From positions 1 to 64,000 of the forward strand of contig NZ_BMRF01000015.1 in NCBI RefSeq assembly GCF_014648495.1: a stretch of DNA of 64,000 nt, in the 5' to 3' direction. Under the pieces are notes generated by a model, which was not told where the DNA came from, did not search any database, and saw only the letters and a list, made by a program, of their open reading frames with translations. Positions 33,229-41,918 of this stretch are shown piece after piece. The number at the start of each line of letters is the position of its first letter. Position 1 is the stretch's first letter. A program made the position numbers and the translations under genes. The DNA comes from Actinomadura cremea. Lineage in GTDB: Bacteria; Actinomycetota; Actinomycetes; Streptosporangiales; Streptosporangiaceae.

Positions 33229-33467
33229 GGCGGCGGTCTCGGAGTCGAGCCGGCCGGTGGGCTCGTCGGCCGGCGGGAGCCGGGGGCGGTCGGCGAGCGC
33301 GCGGGCGACGGCGGCGCGCCGGCGCCGCCCGCCGGACAGCTCGTGCGGGCGCTGCTCCGCGTGGTCGGCGAGCCCGACGGGCCCGAGCAGGACGCGGACG
33401 CGCTCGTCCCGTTCGGCGGGGTGCGGGTGAGGCGGAGCGGGACCTCGATGTTCTCGGCGGCTGTGAG
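33229..33467 (-). pseudogene. Remnant of an ABC transporter ATP-binding protein
   Basis: Minus-strand translation gives the second half of a MacB/LolD-type ATPase: LTAAENIEVPLRL, then after a frameshift VLLGPVGLADHAEQRPHELSGG (signature motif) and DEPTGRLDSE (Walker B). The P-loop half is missing and the signature continues RRRRAAVARAL where the family has QQQRVAIARAL. The piece begins one base after the stop codon of the SARP gene, so a deletion appears to have fused the SARP end to the middle of a former neighbour. No permease gene follows. Confidence 0.75.
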
Positions 33468-33468
33468 A

Positions 33469-36400
33469 TCACCGGTCGGCGGGCGGGCCCCGCCACGGTG
33501 ACGGGGCGCCCGCGACCGTCTCCGCGTGCCGCAGGGCGTCCGCGGGGTCGCGGCCGGGGCCGTCCGCGAACGCCGCCGCGAACGCGTCCGCGCCGAGAGC
33601 CGCCCGCGACCGTCCGGCGGCGCGGTCGATGTCCGTACGCTCCGCCGGGCTCGCCGGCGCCCGCACCCCGTCGCGGACGGCGGCGGCCTTGCCCAGCAGC
33701 GCGGCCGCCTCCGCGTGGTCCCCGGTCAGGCCGTACGCGCCCGCGAGCCCCTCCAGGGCGCACGCGAGGTCGCGCGGCGATTCCTGGCGGATCGCGACGG
33801 CCAGCGCGTCCCGGTGGTGGCGGACGGCCGTCGCCGCGTCGCCCCGCAACTCGGCCACGTACCCGAGGCCGATCTGGCTCAGCGTCAGCGACAGCGGCGG
33901 GAACTCGTCGGGCGACGCGTCCGCCATCATGGCCGCGAGCCGGTCCCGCGCCTCGTCCAGCAGCCCGGCGTGCCGCGCCGCGAGCGCCATCCCGGCCTCC
34001 GCGAACCTGACCACCTGGAGGTGGCCCCGCTCCGTGCCGAGCCGTATCGCCCGGTCGCACAGCCGCCGCGCCGCCGCCGGGTCGCCGCGCTGCACGGCGA
34101 TCCAGCCGCGCCAGGCCAGCCGTCCCGTGACGTCCGGCCACAGCCGCAGCTCCTCCGCCATCCGCTGCCCGTCGCGGTGCAGCCGCTCCGCCCCGTCGAA
34201 GTCGCCGGTCAGCTCCGCCAGCCCGCCGAGCCACTCGGTGGCCTGCAACCGTCCCCACCGGTCGCCGAGGTCGCCGAACAGGACGGCCGCGCGTCCGGCG
34301 TCCCGCTCCAGCGCGGCGAGGTCGCTGCGCACGTGCGCGTGCTTGGCGCGCAGCAGCAGCGCCGCCGCCTCGCCCCACGCGTCGCCGGACGCCCGGAACG
34401 CGTCGAGCGCCTCCGCCACGACGGGCGCGACCGCGGTGACGTCGTCCACGTCCGACCCCGCGAACGCCAGGAACCACCGCGCCCACGCGGCCAGGGGCGC
34501 GTCCCCGGCCGCGTCCGCGAGCCGGAGCGCCTCGGCCCGCCGCGCGGACCAGTCGCGGACGTCGCCCTTCAGCATCGTCAGCCCGGTCCGCCACGTCACC
34601 GCGCGGGCGCGCGGCACCGGCGTCCCACCGGCCAGGGCGAGCGCGGCGTCGAGCGAGCGCAGCGCCTCGCCCAGCCGACCGCGCAGGAACCAGTACCAGG
34701 CCAGCGCCCCGACCAGCCGCAGCGCGCGGTCGGCGGCGCCCTCCGCGACGGCCGCGTCGAGCGCCGCGCGCAGGTTCGCGGCCTCGGCGTCGAGCGTCCG
34801 CAGCCAGGACGCCTGCCCGGCGCCGCGCAGGTCGGCGCGTTCGGCCAGGCCCGCGTAGAACTCGCTGTGCAGGGTCCGGACGCGCGCGTGCTCGCCCGCG
34901 TCGCGCAGCCGGTCGGTCCCGTAGGCGGCCACCGACTCCAGCAGCCGGTAGCGGGGCTCCTCCCCCGGCCGCTCGACCAGCACCACCAGCGACCGGTCGA
35001 CCAGCCGGACCAGCAGGTCCAGGACCTCGTCCGCCGGGACGTTACCGCCCGCGCACACCGCCTCGGCCGCGTCCACCGCGCAGCCGTCGGCGTGCACCGA
35101 CAGCCGCCGCAGCACCGCCCGCTCCGGCTCGGCCAGCAGGTCCCAGCTCCAGTCGATCATCGCGGTGAGGGTGCGCTGCCGGGGCGGCGCGCCCCGGTGG
35201 CCCGTCGCGAGCAGCCGGAACCGGTCGTCCAGCCGCGCGACGAGGCCGCGCACGCCCAGCGTCCGGACGCGCGTCGCCGCGAGTTCGAGCGCCAGCGGGA
35301 TCCCGTCGAGCCGCCGGCACAGCACCGCGACCGACGCGGCCGTCTCGTCGTCCAGCCGGAACCCGCGGGCCGCCGCCTCCGCCCGCGCCGCGAACAGCCG
35401 CACCGCGCTCGACTCCGCGAGCGCCGCGGCGCCGTCCGTCCCGTCCCGGGCGGGCACGTCCAGCGGCGGCACCGCCCACACCACCTCGCCGGGCGAGCCG
35501 AGCGGCTCCCGGCTCGTCGCGAGCACCCGCAGCCCCGGGACGCGGCGCAGCAGCCCCTCGGCCAGCTCGGCGGCCTGCTCGACGACGTGCTCGCAGTTGT
35601 CCAGGACGAGCAGCAGGCGGCGCCCGCCGAGCGCGAGGGCGAGCCGGTCGAGGGGCGTGTCGGGGCCGCCCGGCTCGTCCCGGACGTCCAGGACCGCCGT
35701 CACCACCTCGGCCAGGTCCGGGACGGTGGCCCGGTCGACCGCCGCCAGCTCCGCCAGCCACACCCCGTCGGCGAACCCGTCCGCGAGCCCGGCGGCGATC
35801 TCCACGGCGAGGCGCGTCTTGCCGACGCCGCCCGGTCCCGTCAGCGTGACCAGCCGGTCGGTGCCGAGCCGGGCCCGGACGTCCGCCACCGCGCCGTCCC
35901 GTCCGATCAGCTCGGTCGGCGGGACGGGCAGGTTCGTGCGCGGCGCCGTGCGGGACGGCACCGCCTGCGACGCGGCCGGCGCGTCCAGCGCGGGGTCCTG
36001 CCGCAGGATCGCGCCGTGCAGTTCGGCCAGCTCGACGCCGGGGTCCAGGCCCAGCTCGTCGGCCAGCAGCGTCCGGAACCGGTCGAAGCCCTCCAGCGCC
36101 TCGTGCTGCCGCCCCGCCCGGTACAGGGCCCGCATGTGCGCGGCGCGCAGCCGCTCCCGCAGCGGGTGCGCGGCCACGGCGGCGGCGAGCTCACCGGCCA
36201 GCGCCCCGTGCTCGCCCAGCTCCAGCCGCACCTCCGCGTGCTCCTCCAGCGCGGTCAGCCGCAGCTCCTCGAGCCGCGCGGCCGCCGGGCGGACGAACGG
36301 TTCGTCCGCGAAGTCCGCGAACGCGGTGCCGCGCCACGTCCCGAGGGCCTCGCCGAGCAGTCCCGCCCGCGCCTTCGGGTCCGCCGCCGCGCGCGCCTCG

Positions 36401-36744
36401 GTCACGAGGGCCTCGAAGCGCCGCGCGTCCACCCGCGCGCCGCGGCCCGTCCAGTCGGCGGCCAGCAGGTACCCGGCGGGACGCGACTCCACGAGCGCCC
36501 GCGCGCCCGGTTCGGCGTCCTCCAGCACCCGGCGCAGCTGCGACACCTTCGCCGACAGCGCGCCCGCCGGGTTCCCGGGGAGCGCCTCGCCCCACAGGTC
36601 GTCGATCAGCCGGTCGGCGGGGACGGGCCGCCCCTCGTGGACGAGCAGGTCCGCGAGGAGCGCCCGCACCTTGATGCCGGGCACGGGGACGAGCCCGCCG
36701 TCGTCCGTCCACACCGCGAGCGTCCCGAGCACCCCGAATCGCAT
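33469..36744 (-). CDS. SARP/BTAD-family transcriptional regulator with NB-ARC-type ATPase and TPR region
   Basis: 1091 residues. OmpR-type DNA-binding domain (about 1-95: MRFGVLGTLAVW, KVRALLADLLVHEGRPV, RPAGYLL), bacterial transcriptional activation domain (about 100-250), then an AfsR-like ATPase with P-loop LTGPGGVGKTRLA (about 301-313) and Walker B RLLLVLDNCEHV. About 700-1070 is a helical TPR-like region. Such proteins activate secondary-metabolite or export genes and integrate ATP and ligand signals. It is transcribed away from the FMN-reductase gene; an 11-bp spaced direct repeat in between fits SARP binding. Its former downstream ABC partner is decayed. The start is ATG. Confidence 0.92.
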   Translation of the reverse strand: MRFGVLGTLAVWTDDGGLVPVPGIKVRALLADLLVHEGRPVPADRLIDDLWGEALPGNPAGALSAKVSQLRRVLEDAEPGARALVESRPAGYLLAADWTGRGARVDARRFEALVTEARAAADPKARAGLLGEALGTWRGTAFADFADEPFVRPAAARLEELRLTALEEHAEVRLELGEHGALAGELAAAVAAHPLRERLRAAHMRALYRAGRQHEALEGFDRFRTLLADELGLDPGVELAELHGAILRQDPALDAPAASQAVPSRTAPRTNLPVPPTELIGRDGAVADVRARLGTDRLVTLTGPGGVGKTRLAVEIAAGLADGFADGVWLAELAAVDRATVPDLAEVVTAVLDVRDEPGGPDTPLDRLALALGGRRLLLVLDNCEHVVEQAAELAEGLLRRVPGLRVLATSREPLGSPGEVVWAVPPLDVPARDGTDGAAALAESSAVRLFAARAEAAARGFRLDDETAASVAVLCRRLDGIPLALELAATRVRTLGVRGLVARLDDRFRLLATGHRGAPPRQRTLTAMIDWSWDLLAEPERAVLRRLSVHADGCAVDAAEAVCAGGNVPADEVLDLLVRLVDRSLVVLVERPGEEPRYRLLESVAAYGTDRLRDAGEHARVRTLHSEFYAGLAERADLRGAGQASWLRTLDAEAANLRAALDAAVAEGAADRALRLVGALAWYWFLRGRLGEALRSLDAALALAGGTPVPRARAVTWRTGLTMLKGDVRDWSARRAEALRLADAAGDAPLAAWARWFLAFAGSDVDDVTAVAPVVAEALDAFRASGDAWGEAAALLLRAKHAHVRSDLAALERDAGRAAVLFGDLGDRWGRLQATEWLGGLAELTGDFDGAERLHRDGQRMAEELRLWPDVTGRLAWRGWIAVQRGDPAAARRLCDRAIRLGTERGHLQVVRFAEAGMALAARHAGLLDEARDRLAAMMADASPDEFPPLSLTLSQIGLGYVAELRGDAATAVRHHRDALAVAIRQESPRDLACALEGLAGAYGLTGDHAEAAALLGKAAAVRDGVRAPASPAERTDIDRAAGRSRAALGADAFAAAFADGPGRDPADALRHAETVAGAPSPWRGPPADR

Positions 36745-36811
36745 GCGACGACCCTAGCGACACCCTTCCCGACCTGGGGCATATCCGGCCGATCGCCCGA
36801 CGGGAAGGCGA

Positions 36812-36828
36812 CCGTAAGAATCCCGTAA
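36812..36828. promoter_or_regulatory. Possible SARP direct-repeat site
   Basis: CCGTAA occurs at 36812-36817 and 36823-36828, exactly 11 bases apart, the spacing used by SARP proteins. It lies in the 149-base interval between the SARP gene and the FMN-reductase gene. Function is inferred. Confidence 0.4.
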
Positions 36829-36893
36829 ACCCCGTGCCGCACAGTGGGTTCTGTTCAACCGGAACAGGGAGGGACACGGTGAGGGAGGTGGGC

Positions 36894-37481
36894 ATGGAGA
36901 CGGACGGCGGGCGGCTGCGACTGGCGGTGATCATCGGCAGCACGCGGCGCGGGCGGTTCGGCCCCACGGTGGCGGAGTGGTTCGCCGGCCGGGCCCGCAG
37001 GCGCCCGGACCTGGAGGTCGACATCGTCGACCTCGCCGGCTGCCCGCTCCCCCAGGCGCTGCCGAACGAGGACGAGCCCGCGCCGCCGGCGGTCGCGGCG
37101 CTCGGGCGCCGGCTCGCGGCGGCGGACGCGTTCACCGTCGTGACGCCCGAGTACAACCGGGGATACCCGGGGGCGCTGAAGACCGCGATCGACTGGTACT
37201 ACGACGAGTGGCGCGCCAAGCCCGTCGCCGTCGTGTCCTACGGCCGCGAGTCGGGCGGCCTGCAGGCGGCCGCGCAGCTCCGCGAGGTGTTCACCGAGCT
37301 GGAGGCCGTCCCGATCCGGGACGGCGTCGCACTGCCCTGCTACTGGCGGGACTTCGCCGCCGACGGCTCCTGGCCCAAGACCGGGGCCGAGTGCAACACC
37401 ACCGTGACCACGACCCTGGATCGACTCTCGTGGTGGGCCCGCGCCCTCCGCGACGCACGCACCGCACACCCGTACAGCTGA
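36894..37481 (+). CDS. NADPH-dependent FMN reductase family protein
   Basis: 195 residues. Flavodoxin-like fold with LAVIIGSTRRGRFGPTVAEWF (about 9-29, FMN phosphate loop) and the VVTPEYNRGYPGALKTAIDWYYDEWRAKPVAVVSYGRESGG block (about 82-122), the signature of the NADPH_dep_FMN_red family. Likely reduces FMN, quinones or azo compounds. ATG 36894 follows GGGAGG closely. The DHFR-like gene starts 16 bases downstream with its own GGAGG, so they are an operon. Confidence 0.9.
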   Translation: METDGGRLRLAVIIGSTRRGRFGPTVAEWFAGRARRRPDLEVDIVDLAGCPLPQALPNEDEPAPPAVAALGRRLAAADAFTVVTPEYNRGYPGALKTAIDWYYDEWRAKPVAVVSYGRESGGLQAAAQLREVFTELEAVPIRDGVALPCYWRDFAADGSWPKTGAECNTTVTTTLDRLSWWARALRDARTAHPYS

Positions 37482-37497
37482 ACTCTCGGAGGACGAC

Positions 37498-38058
37498 ATG
37501 CGCAAGATCATCAACTCCACGTACGTCTCGCTCGACGGCGTCATCGAGGACCCGCACCTGTGGACCATGCCCTTCTTCGGCGAGGAGGCCGCCGCGTACG
37601 GCCGCGAGCTGCTGTTCTCCTGCGACGCCCTGCTGCTGGGCCGCGCCACCTACGAGGGCTTCGCGGAGTCGTGGCCGGCCATGGAGGAGCAGACCGGCGA
37701 CTTCGGCGTCCGGATGAACACGCTCCCGCACTACGTCGTGTCCGACTCCCTGGAGAAGGCCGAGTGGGGCGACAGCACGATCATCAAGCGGGCCGACACC
37801 GCCGCGAAGATCACCGAGCTGAAGGAGCAGGACGGGCAGGACATCCTGCAGTACGGCTTCGGCCCCGTGTCGCGGACCCTCGTCCAGCACGGGCTCCTGG
37901 ACGAGCTGCGCCTGTGGATCCACCCGGTCGTCGTGGGCCCCGAGGACACGTCCAAGCTGCTGAGCCTCGACGGGATCAGCGCCTCGTTCGAGCTGACCGA
38001 CACCCGGACGTTCGGCAACGGCGTCATCATCGCGACCTACCGTCCGGCCGCGCAGTGA
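37498..38058 (+). CDS. Dihydrofolate-reductase-like (RibD C-terminal domain) protein
   Basis: 186 residues. RibD_C fold: MRKIINSTYVSLDGVIEDPH (about 1-20), DALLLGRATYEGFAESWP (about 42-59), ILQYGFGPVSRTLVQHGLLDELRLWIHPVVVG (about 117-148). These proteins bind NADPH and are annotated as DHFR family, but most do not reduce folate. RBS GGAGG precedes the ATG. Operon with the FMN-reductase gene; together they suggest flavin/NADPH redox chemistry. Confidence 0.9.
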   Translation: MRKIINSTYVSLDGVIEDPHLWTMPFFGEEAAAYGRELLFSCDALLLGRATYEGFAESWPAMEEQTGDFGVRMNTLPHYVVSDSLEKAEWGDSTIIKRADTAAKITELKEQDGQDILQYGFGPVSRTLVQHGLLDELRLWIHPVVVGPEDTSKLLSLDGISASFELTDTRTFGNGVIIATYRPAAQ

Positions 38059-38059
38059 C

Positions 38060-38686
38060 TCACCGGCGCGCGTAGTCCAGGACGCGGGGGCCGAGCAGGT
38101 CCTCGACGGCGTCCAGCAGATCGAGCATCGCGCCGGCCATGGCGTCCGCGTCGTGGCCGGCTTCGGTGCGCCTGCCCGCCTCCATCAGCACCCGCGCGTG
38201 CAGCCAGCCGATCTGCCCCGCGACCAGCCCGGGGAGCGGGTCGTCCGGGGCCGCGCCGGTCTCCGCGGCGAGCAGTTCGGCGAGGTCGGCCTCCATCCGG
38301 ACGGCGATGTCGTCGAGCCGGGCGAGCAGGGCGGGGGCGGCCCGCATCATCGCGTAGAAGCCGGCGAAGCCGGGCGTCAGGCCGAGGGCGGGGTCGCGGC
38401 GCCGCACCTCCTCGCGGAGCCGCCGCAGGACGGCCGCCGCCGCCGACTCGCCGGGCTCGCGGGCGGCGACGATGTCGGCGAGCCGCCGTCCCTGGTGGGG
38501 CGGCAGGACGAGGTCCTCCTTGGCCTCGAAGTAGTTGTAGACGGTGTTCACCGAGACGTCCGCCGCCGCCGCGACCTCGGCGATCGTCACGGCGTCGAAC
38601 CCGCGCGCGACGAACAGTCCCATCGCCGCGTCCGCGATCCGCTTCCGCGTCTCCCGCTTCTTGCGCTCCCGCAGCCCCTCCGCCAT
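38060..38686 (-). CDS. TetR-family transcriptional regulator
   Basis: 208 residues. N-terminal helix-turn-helix: RKRIADAAMGLFVARGFDAVTIAEVAAAADVSVNTVYNYFEAKEDLV (about 14-60), typical TetR. The C-terminal ligand domain is not assignable. Divergent from an ABC ATPase/permease pair with a dyad between, so it likely represses the exporter and its own gene. It converges closely with the DHFR-like gene (one base between stop codons). Confidence 0.92.
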   Translation of the reverse strand: MAEGLRERKKRETRKRIADAAMGLFVARGFDAVTIAEVAAAADVSVNTVYNYFEAKEDLVLPPHQGRRLADIVAAREPGESAAAAVLRRLREEVRRRDPALGLTPGFAGFYAMMRAAPALLARLDDIAVRMEADLAELLAAETGAAPDDPLPGLVAGQIGWLHARVLMEAGRRTEAGHDADAMAGAMLDLLDAVEDLLGPRVLDYARR

Positions 38687-38705
38687 GCCGTCACTCTAAC
38701 GCCCC

Positions 38706-38735
38706 CCAAACTTGGAGCCGATTGCAAATTTGGAG
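38706..38735. promoter_or_regulatory. Probable TetR operator region
   Basis: CCAAA (38706-38710) and TTTGG (38729-38733) form a spaced dyad, and TTGGAG is directly repeated at 38712-38717 and 38730-38735. It lies between the TetR start and the ABC ATPase start; TATGGT at 38741-38746 could be the exporter's -10 element. Confidence 0.5.
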
Positions 38736-38757
38736 TGCGTTATGGTTTCATGCGGTC

Positions 38758-39543
38758 ATGTCCACGCCCGTCATCGACGTCCGGGGCCTGACCCGGACCT
38801 TCGACCTCAAGACCGGCCCGGTCCACGCCGTGCGCGGCATCGACCTGTCGGTGGGACGCGGGGAGATCCTCGGCTTCCTCGGCCCGAACGGCGCGGGGAA
38901 GACGACCACCCTGCGCATGCTCACCACGCTCCTCGCCCCGACCGGCGGCGGCGCGACGATCGCCGGGTGCGACCTGCGCGCCGACCCGGCGGGCGTCCGC
39001 GCCCGCATCGGGTACGTCGCCCAGGCGGGCGGGCTCGACCCGGCCTGCTCGGTGCGCGAGGAGCTGGTCACGCAGGGCCGCCTGCACCGGCTGCCGCGCC
39101 CGGACGCCCGCGCCCGCGCCGCCGGACTGGCGTCCGACCTCGACCTCACCGACCTGCTCGAACGTCCGACGGCCGCGCTGTCGGGCGGGCAGCGGCGCCG
39201 CCTGGAGATCGCGCTCGGCCTGGTCAACCGGCCCGAGGTGCTGTTCCTCGACGAGCCCACCACCGGCCTCGACCCCGGCAGCCGCGCCGAACTGTGGGAC
39301 CTGGTCCGCCGGATCCGCGCCGAGCGCGGCACCACGGTCGTCCTCACCACCCACTACCTGGACGAGGCGGACGCGCTCGCCGACCGGGTGGTCGTCGTCG
39401 ACGCCGGGACGGTCGTCGCCGAGGGCTCCCCCGCCGACCTCAAGGAACGGCACGCCGGCGGTCCGGCCGCGAGCCTGCACGACGCCTTCCTGGCGATCAC
39501 CGGGCGCCGTCCCGCCGGCGAGCGCGCCCCCCTCGCGATCTGA
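38758..39543 (+). CDS. ABC exporter ATP-binding protein (DrrA-like)
   Basis: 261 residues. P-loop GFLGPNGAGKTTTLRML (about 40-56), Q-loop GYVAQAGGLDP, signature LSGGQRRRLEIA (about 141-152), Walker B VLFLDEPTTGLDPGS and switch His in LTTHYLDEADALADR. The TTHYLDEAD form is typical of DrrA/drug-resistance ATPases. It works with the downstream permease, which starts 14 bases after the stop. ATG 38758 keeps the usual N-terminal length. TetR probably represses it. Confidence 0.94.
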   Translation: MSTPVIDVRGLTRTFDLKTGPVHAVRGIDLSVGRGEILGFLGPNGAGKTTTLRMLTTLLAPTGGGATIAGCDLRADPAGVRARIGYVAQAGGLDPACSVREELVTQGRLHRLPRPDARARAAGLASDLDLTDLLERPTAALSGGQRRRLEIALGLVNRPEVLFLDEPTTGLDPGSRAELWDLVRRIRAERGTTVVLTTHYLDEADALADRVVVVDAGTVVAEGSPADLKERHAGGPAASLHDAFLAITGRRPAGERAPLAI

Positions 39544-39557
39544 ACGGAACCGGAACC

Positions 39558-40307
39558 ATGCGCCTCTTCCTCGCCGACACCGGCGTCGTCTTCGGCCGCT
39601 ACACGCGCGCCACGCTGCGCTCGAAGACGAACCTGTTCTTCGGCATGCTGCAGCCCCTGCTGTTCCTCGCCCTGTTCGGACCGCTGCTCACCGGCCTCAG
39701 CCTCGGTGTGGACGGCTCGTCCTGGCAGGCGCTCGTCCCCGGCCTGCTGGTGCAGCTCGCGCTGCTCGGCGGCTCCTACGTGGGGCTCGGCCTCATCATC
39801 GAGAAGAGCTCCGGGGTGCTCGACCGGATGCGCGCCACGCCGGTGAGCCCCGCCGCGCTGCTGCTCGGCCGGACGCTGCGCGACGTCGTCCAGCTCACCG
39901 CGCAGTCGGCGCTGCTGGTGCTGCTCGGGCTCGCGTTCGGCCTGCGCGCCCCGGTCGCGGGCGTCGCGCTCGGGCTCGCGCTCGTCGCCGTCCTGGCGGG
40001 CGCGCTGTCCGCGCTGTCGTACGGGCTGGCGATGAACGTCCGGACGCCCTCGGAGTTCGCGGCCATCACCAACACGGCCGTGATGCCGCTGATGCTCGTG
40101 TCCGGGCTGCTGCTGCCCATGTCGCTCGCACCCGCGTGGCTCGACGGCGTCTCGCACGCCGTCCCGTTCCGGTACACGGTCGACGCGGTGCGGCAGGCGT
40201 ACCTCGGGAACTACGGGAGCGGGACGGTCGCCGCCGGCGCGGCCGTCACGCTCGGGTTCGCCGCCCTGGCGTTCGCCGCCGGGACGCGCCTGTTCCGCCG
40301 CGGCTGA
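39558..40307 (+). CDS. ABC-2 type exporter permease (DrrB-like)
   Basis: 249 residues, six membrane helices. It fits the ABC2_membrane family: ARLRSKTNLFFGMLQPLLFLALFGPLL-like start, LGLIIEKSSGVLDRMRATPVSPAALLLGRTLRD (about 77-109) and the GLLLPMSLAPAWLDGVSHAVPFRYTVDAVRQ block (about 182-212). It forms a drug or lipid exporter with the upstream ATPase; the substrate is unknown. GGAAC lies before the ATG. Confidence 0.93.
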   Translation: MRLFLADTGVVFGRYTRATLRSKTNLFFGMLQPLLFLALFGPLLTGLSLGVDGSSWQALVPGLLVQLALLGGSYVGLGLIIEKSSGVLDRMRATPVSPAALLLGRTLRDVVQLTAQSALLVLLGLAFGLRAPVAGVALGLALVAVLAGALSALSYGLAMNVRTPSEFAAITNTAVMPLMLVSGLLLPMSLAPAWLDGVSHAVPFRYTVDAVRQAYLGNYGSGTVAAGAAVTLGFAALAFAAGTRLFRRG

Positions 40308-40322
40308 CCGCCCGGCCGCCGG

Positions 40323-41249
40323 TCACTGGTCGAGGAGGGCCCGCAGGACGTCCGGGGTGCGCGTCGGGGGCTCGGACTGGACGCCGAGGCGGTTCAGGAC
40401 GTCCTGGTACCGGGCGATCTCGGACGGCCGGTCCGGGTAGAGGGCGCCCGTGAGCTGCTCCAGGTAGACGACGTCGGGCAGTTCGGGCTCGGCGAACCGC
40501 AGCAGGCTCACCGGCCCGCCCTCGGCCGCGTGGCCGCCCGCGGCGAACGGCAGCACCTGGACGGTGATGTTCGTCCGGCCCGCCATCTCGATGAGGTGCC
40601 GCAGCTGGTCGCGCAGCACCCGCGGACCGCCGACCGCGCGCCGCAGCGCCGCCTCGTCGATCACCGCCCACAGCCGGAGCGGGTCGGGGCGGGCGAAGAC
40701 GCGGCGCCGCTCCATCCGCAGCTCGACGCGCCGGTCGATCTCCTCCTGGGGAGCCTCGGGGTGCCGCGCCCGCAGCAGGGCCCGCGCGTAGTCCTCGGTC
40801 TGCAGCAGCTCCGGGACCGTCTGCACCTCGTACATGCGGATCAGCACGGCGCCCTGCTCCAGCCCGAGGTACGGCTCGAACCAGCCGGGCACGACGTCCC
40901 CGTACGGCTGCCACCAGCCGGGCTGGTTGGCGTGCTCGGCGAGGGCCAGCAGCGGCTCGCGGACGTCGGAGCCGGTCACGCCGTAGAGGGTCAGCAGGTC
41001 GGCGACGTCCCGCTCCTTGAACCCCACCCGCCCCAGCTCCATCCGGCTGATCTTGGAGTGGGAGCCGCGGATCTCGTAGCCGGCCGCCTCGGTGGAGATG
41101 CCGGCGGCCTCGCGGTGCCGCCGCAGCTGCGCGCCGACGAGCATCCGCAGGACGGTCGGGCCGGCGAGCTCCCGGCCGAGGACGGGCAGGTCGCCGGGGA
41201 CGCCGCCGGGCGCCGACGGCGCGCCGGACGCACGCGGTGGTTCTCCCAC
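40323..41249 (-). CDS. XRE-family regulator with DUF5753 domain
   Basis: 308 residues. The HTH (about 36-95: LRRHREAAGISTEAAGYEIRGSHSKISRMELGRVGF) is followed by a DUF5753 domain (about 130-300: YLGLEQGAVLIRMYEVQTVPELLQTEDYARALL and DEAALRRAVGG). Such proteins are abundant in Streptomycetales/Streptosporangiales and are usually followed by a DUF397 gene; none is seen here, as the next gene converges from the other side. The start is GTG 41249 with GAGGAGG 7 bases upstream; a longer reading to 41333 lacks a site. Confidence 0.9.
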   Translation of the reverse strand: MGEPPRASGAPSAPGGVPGDLPVLGRELAGPTVLRMLVGAQLRRHREAAGISTEAAGYEIRGSHSKISRMELGRVGFKERDVADLLTLYGVTGSDVREPLLALAEHANQPGWWQPYGDVVPGWFEPYLGLEQGAVLIRMYEVQTVPELLQTEDYARALLRARHPEAPQEEIDRRVELRMERRRVFARPDPLRLWAVIDEAALRRAVGGPRVLRDQLRHLIEMAGRTNITVQVLPFAAGGHAAEGGPVSLLRFAEPELPDVVYLEQLTGALYPDRPSEIARYQDVLNRLGVQSEPPTRTPDVLRALLDQ

Positions 41250-41410
41250 GGGGCGCCTCCTCGGACGCGCGGATCGTGCCGACGGAGAGAAGTTACCCGC
41301 CGCGCGTGGCTTTGCCCAATGCCCGGGAAACACCGGGCGGGCTGCCGTACCAGGTCGGCAGCGCGACCGCCGATGCCCCGCACCGCCATGACCTGCGAGG
41401 ATGCGAATCT

Positions 41411-41421
41411 GAGAATTTCTC
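41411..41421. promoter_or_regulatory. Short palindrome upstream of the YCII gene
   Basis: GAGAATTTCTC is a perfect inverted repeat around one base, in an AT-richer patch 110 bases before the YCII start and 162 bases before the divergent XRE start. It may be a regulator site. Confidence 0.3.
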
Positions 41422-41530
41422 GAAGAAAATCCGGCCGGAGCTGTCGATCCGGCCGCCCCCTCTTCGACGCGTCAGTGAAGGCCCGGGAGGAACCCGGACC
41501 GCACGCGAGAGACGACCCACGGGAGACGAC

Positions 41531-41881
41531 ATGCGGTTCCTGATGATGACGACGGACGACGACGCCACCCGGCCCGCGGCGCCGGACGAGACGATGATGG
41601 CCGAGATGGGCGCGTTCATCGAGGAGCTGACGAAGTCCGGCGCGCTGCTGGCCACCGGTGGCCTGGAGCCGGGCGGCACCCGGATCGCGGTGTCCGGCGG
41701 CAAGGTCACCGTCACCGACGGCCCGTTCAGCGAGGCCAAGGAGACCGTGGTCGGGTTCGCGCTGATCGACGTCCGCACCCGCGAGGAGGCGATCGAGCTG
41801 TCCAAGCGGTTCTGGAAGATCGCCGGTGACGGCCAGGGCGTCATCCAGCAGGTGTTCGGCCCGGAGGACATCCCGGGCTGA
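41531..41881 (+). CDS. YCII/DGPF-domain protein, partner of the ECF42-type sigma factor
   Basis: 116 residues. MRFLMMTTDDD at the start and the family motif VTDGPFSEAKETVVGFALIDVRTREEAIELSKRF (about 62-95), containing the name-giving DGPF. These small proteins almost always precede ECF42-group sigma genes, as here (37 bases apart). The role is unknown; binding of a small molecule is assumed from the fold. GGGAG lies 5 bases before the ATG. Confidence 0.92.
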   Translation: MRFLMMTTDDDATRPAAPDETMMAEMGAFIEELTKSGALLATGGLEPGGTRIAVSGGKVTVTDGPFSEAKETVVGFALIDVRTREEAIELSKRFWKIAGDGQGVIQQVFGPEDIPG

Positions 41882-41918
41882 CTTGCACGGCGGCGGCGCG
41901 GGTGCTCTCATCGGCGGC

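Noticed and set aside
33526-36828. 1100-codon plus-strand frame opposite the SARP gene
   Set aside because: Antisense shadow; Arg/Gln/Pro-rich and without motifs.
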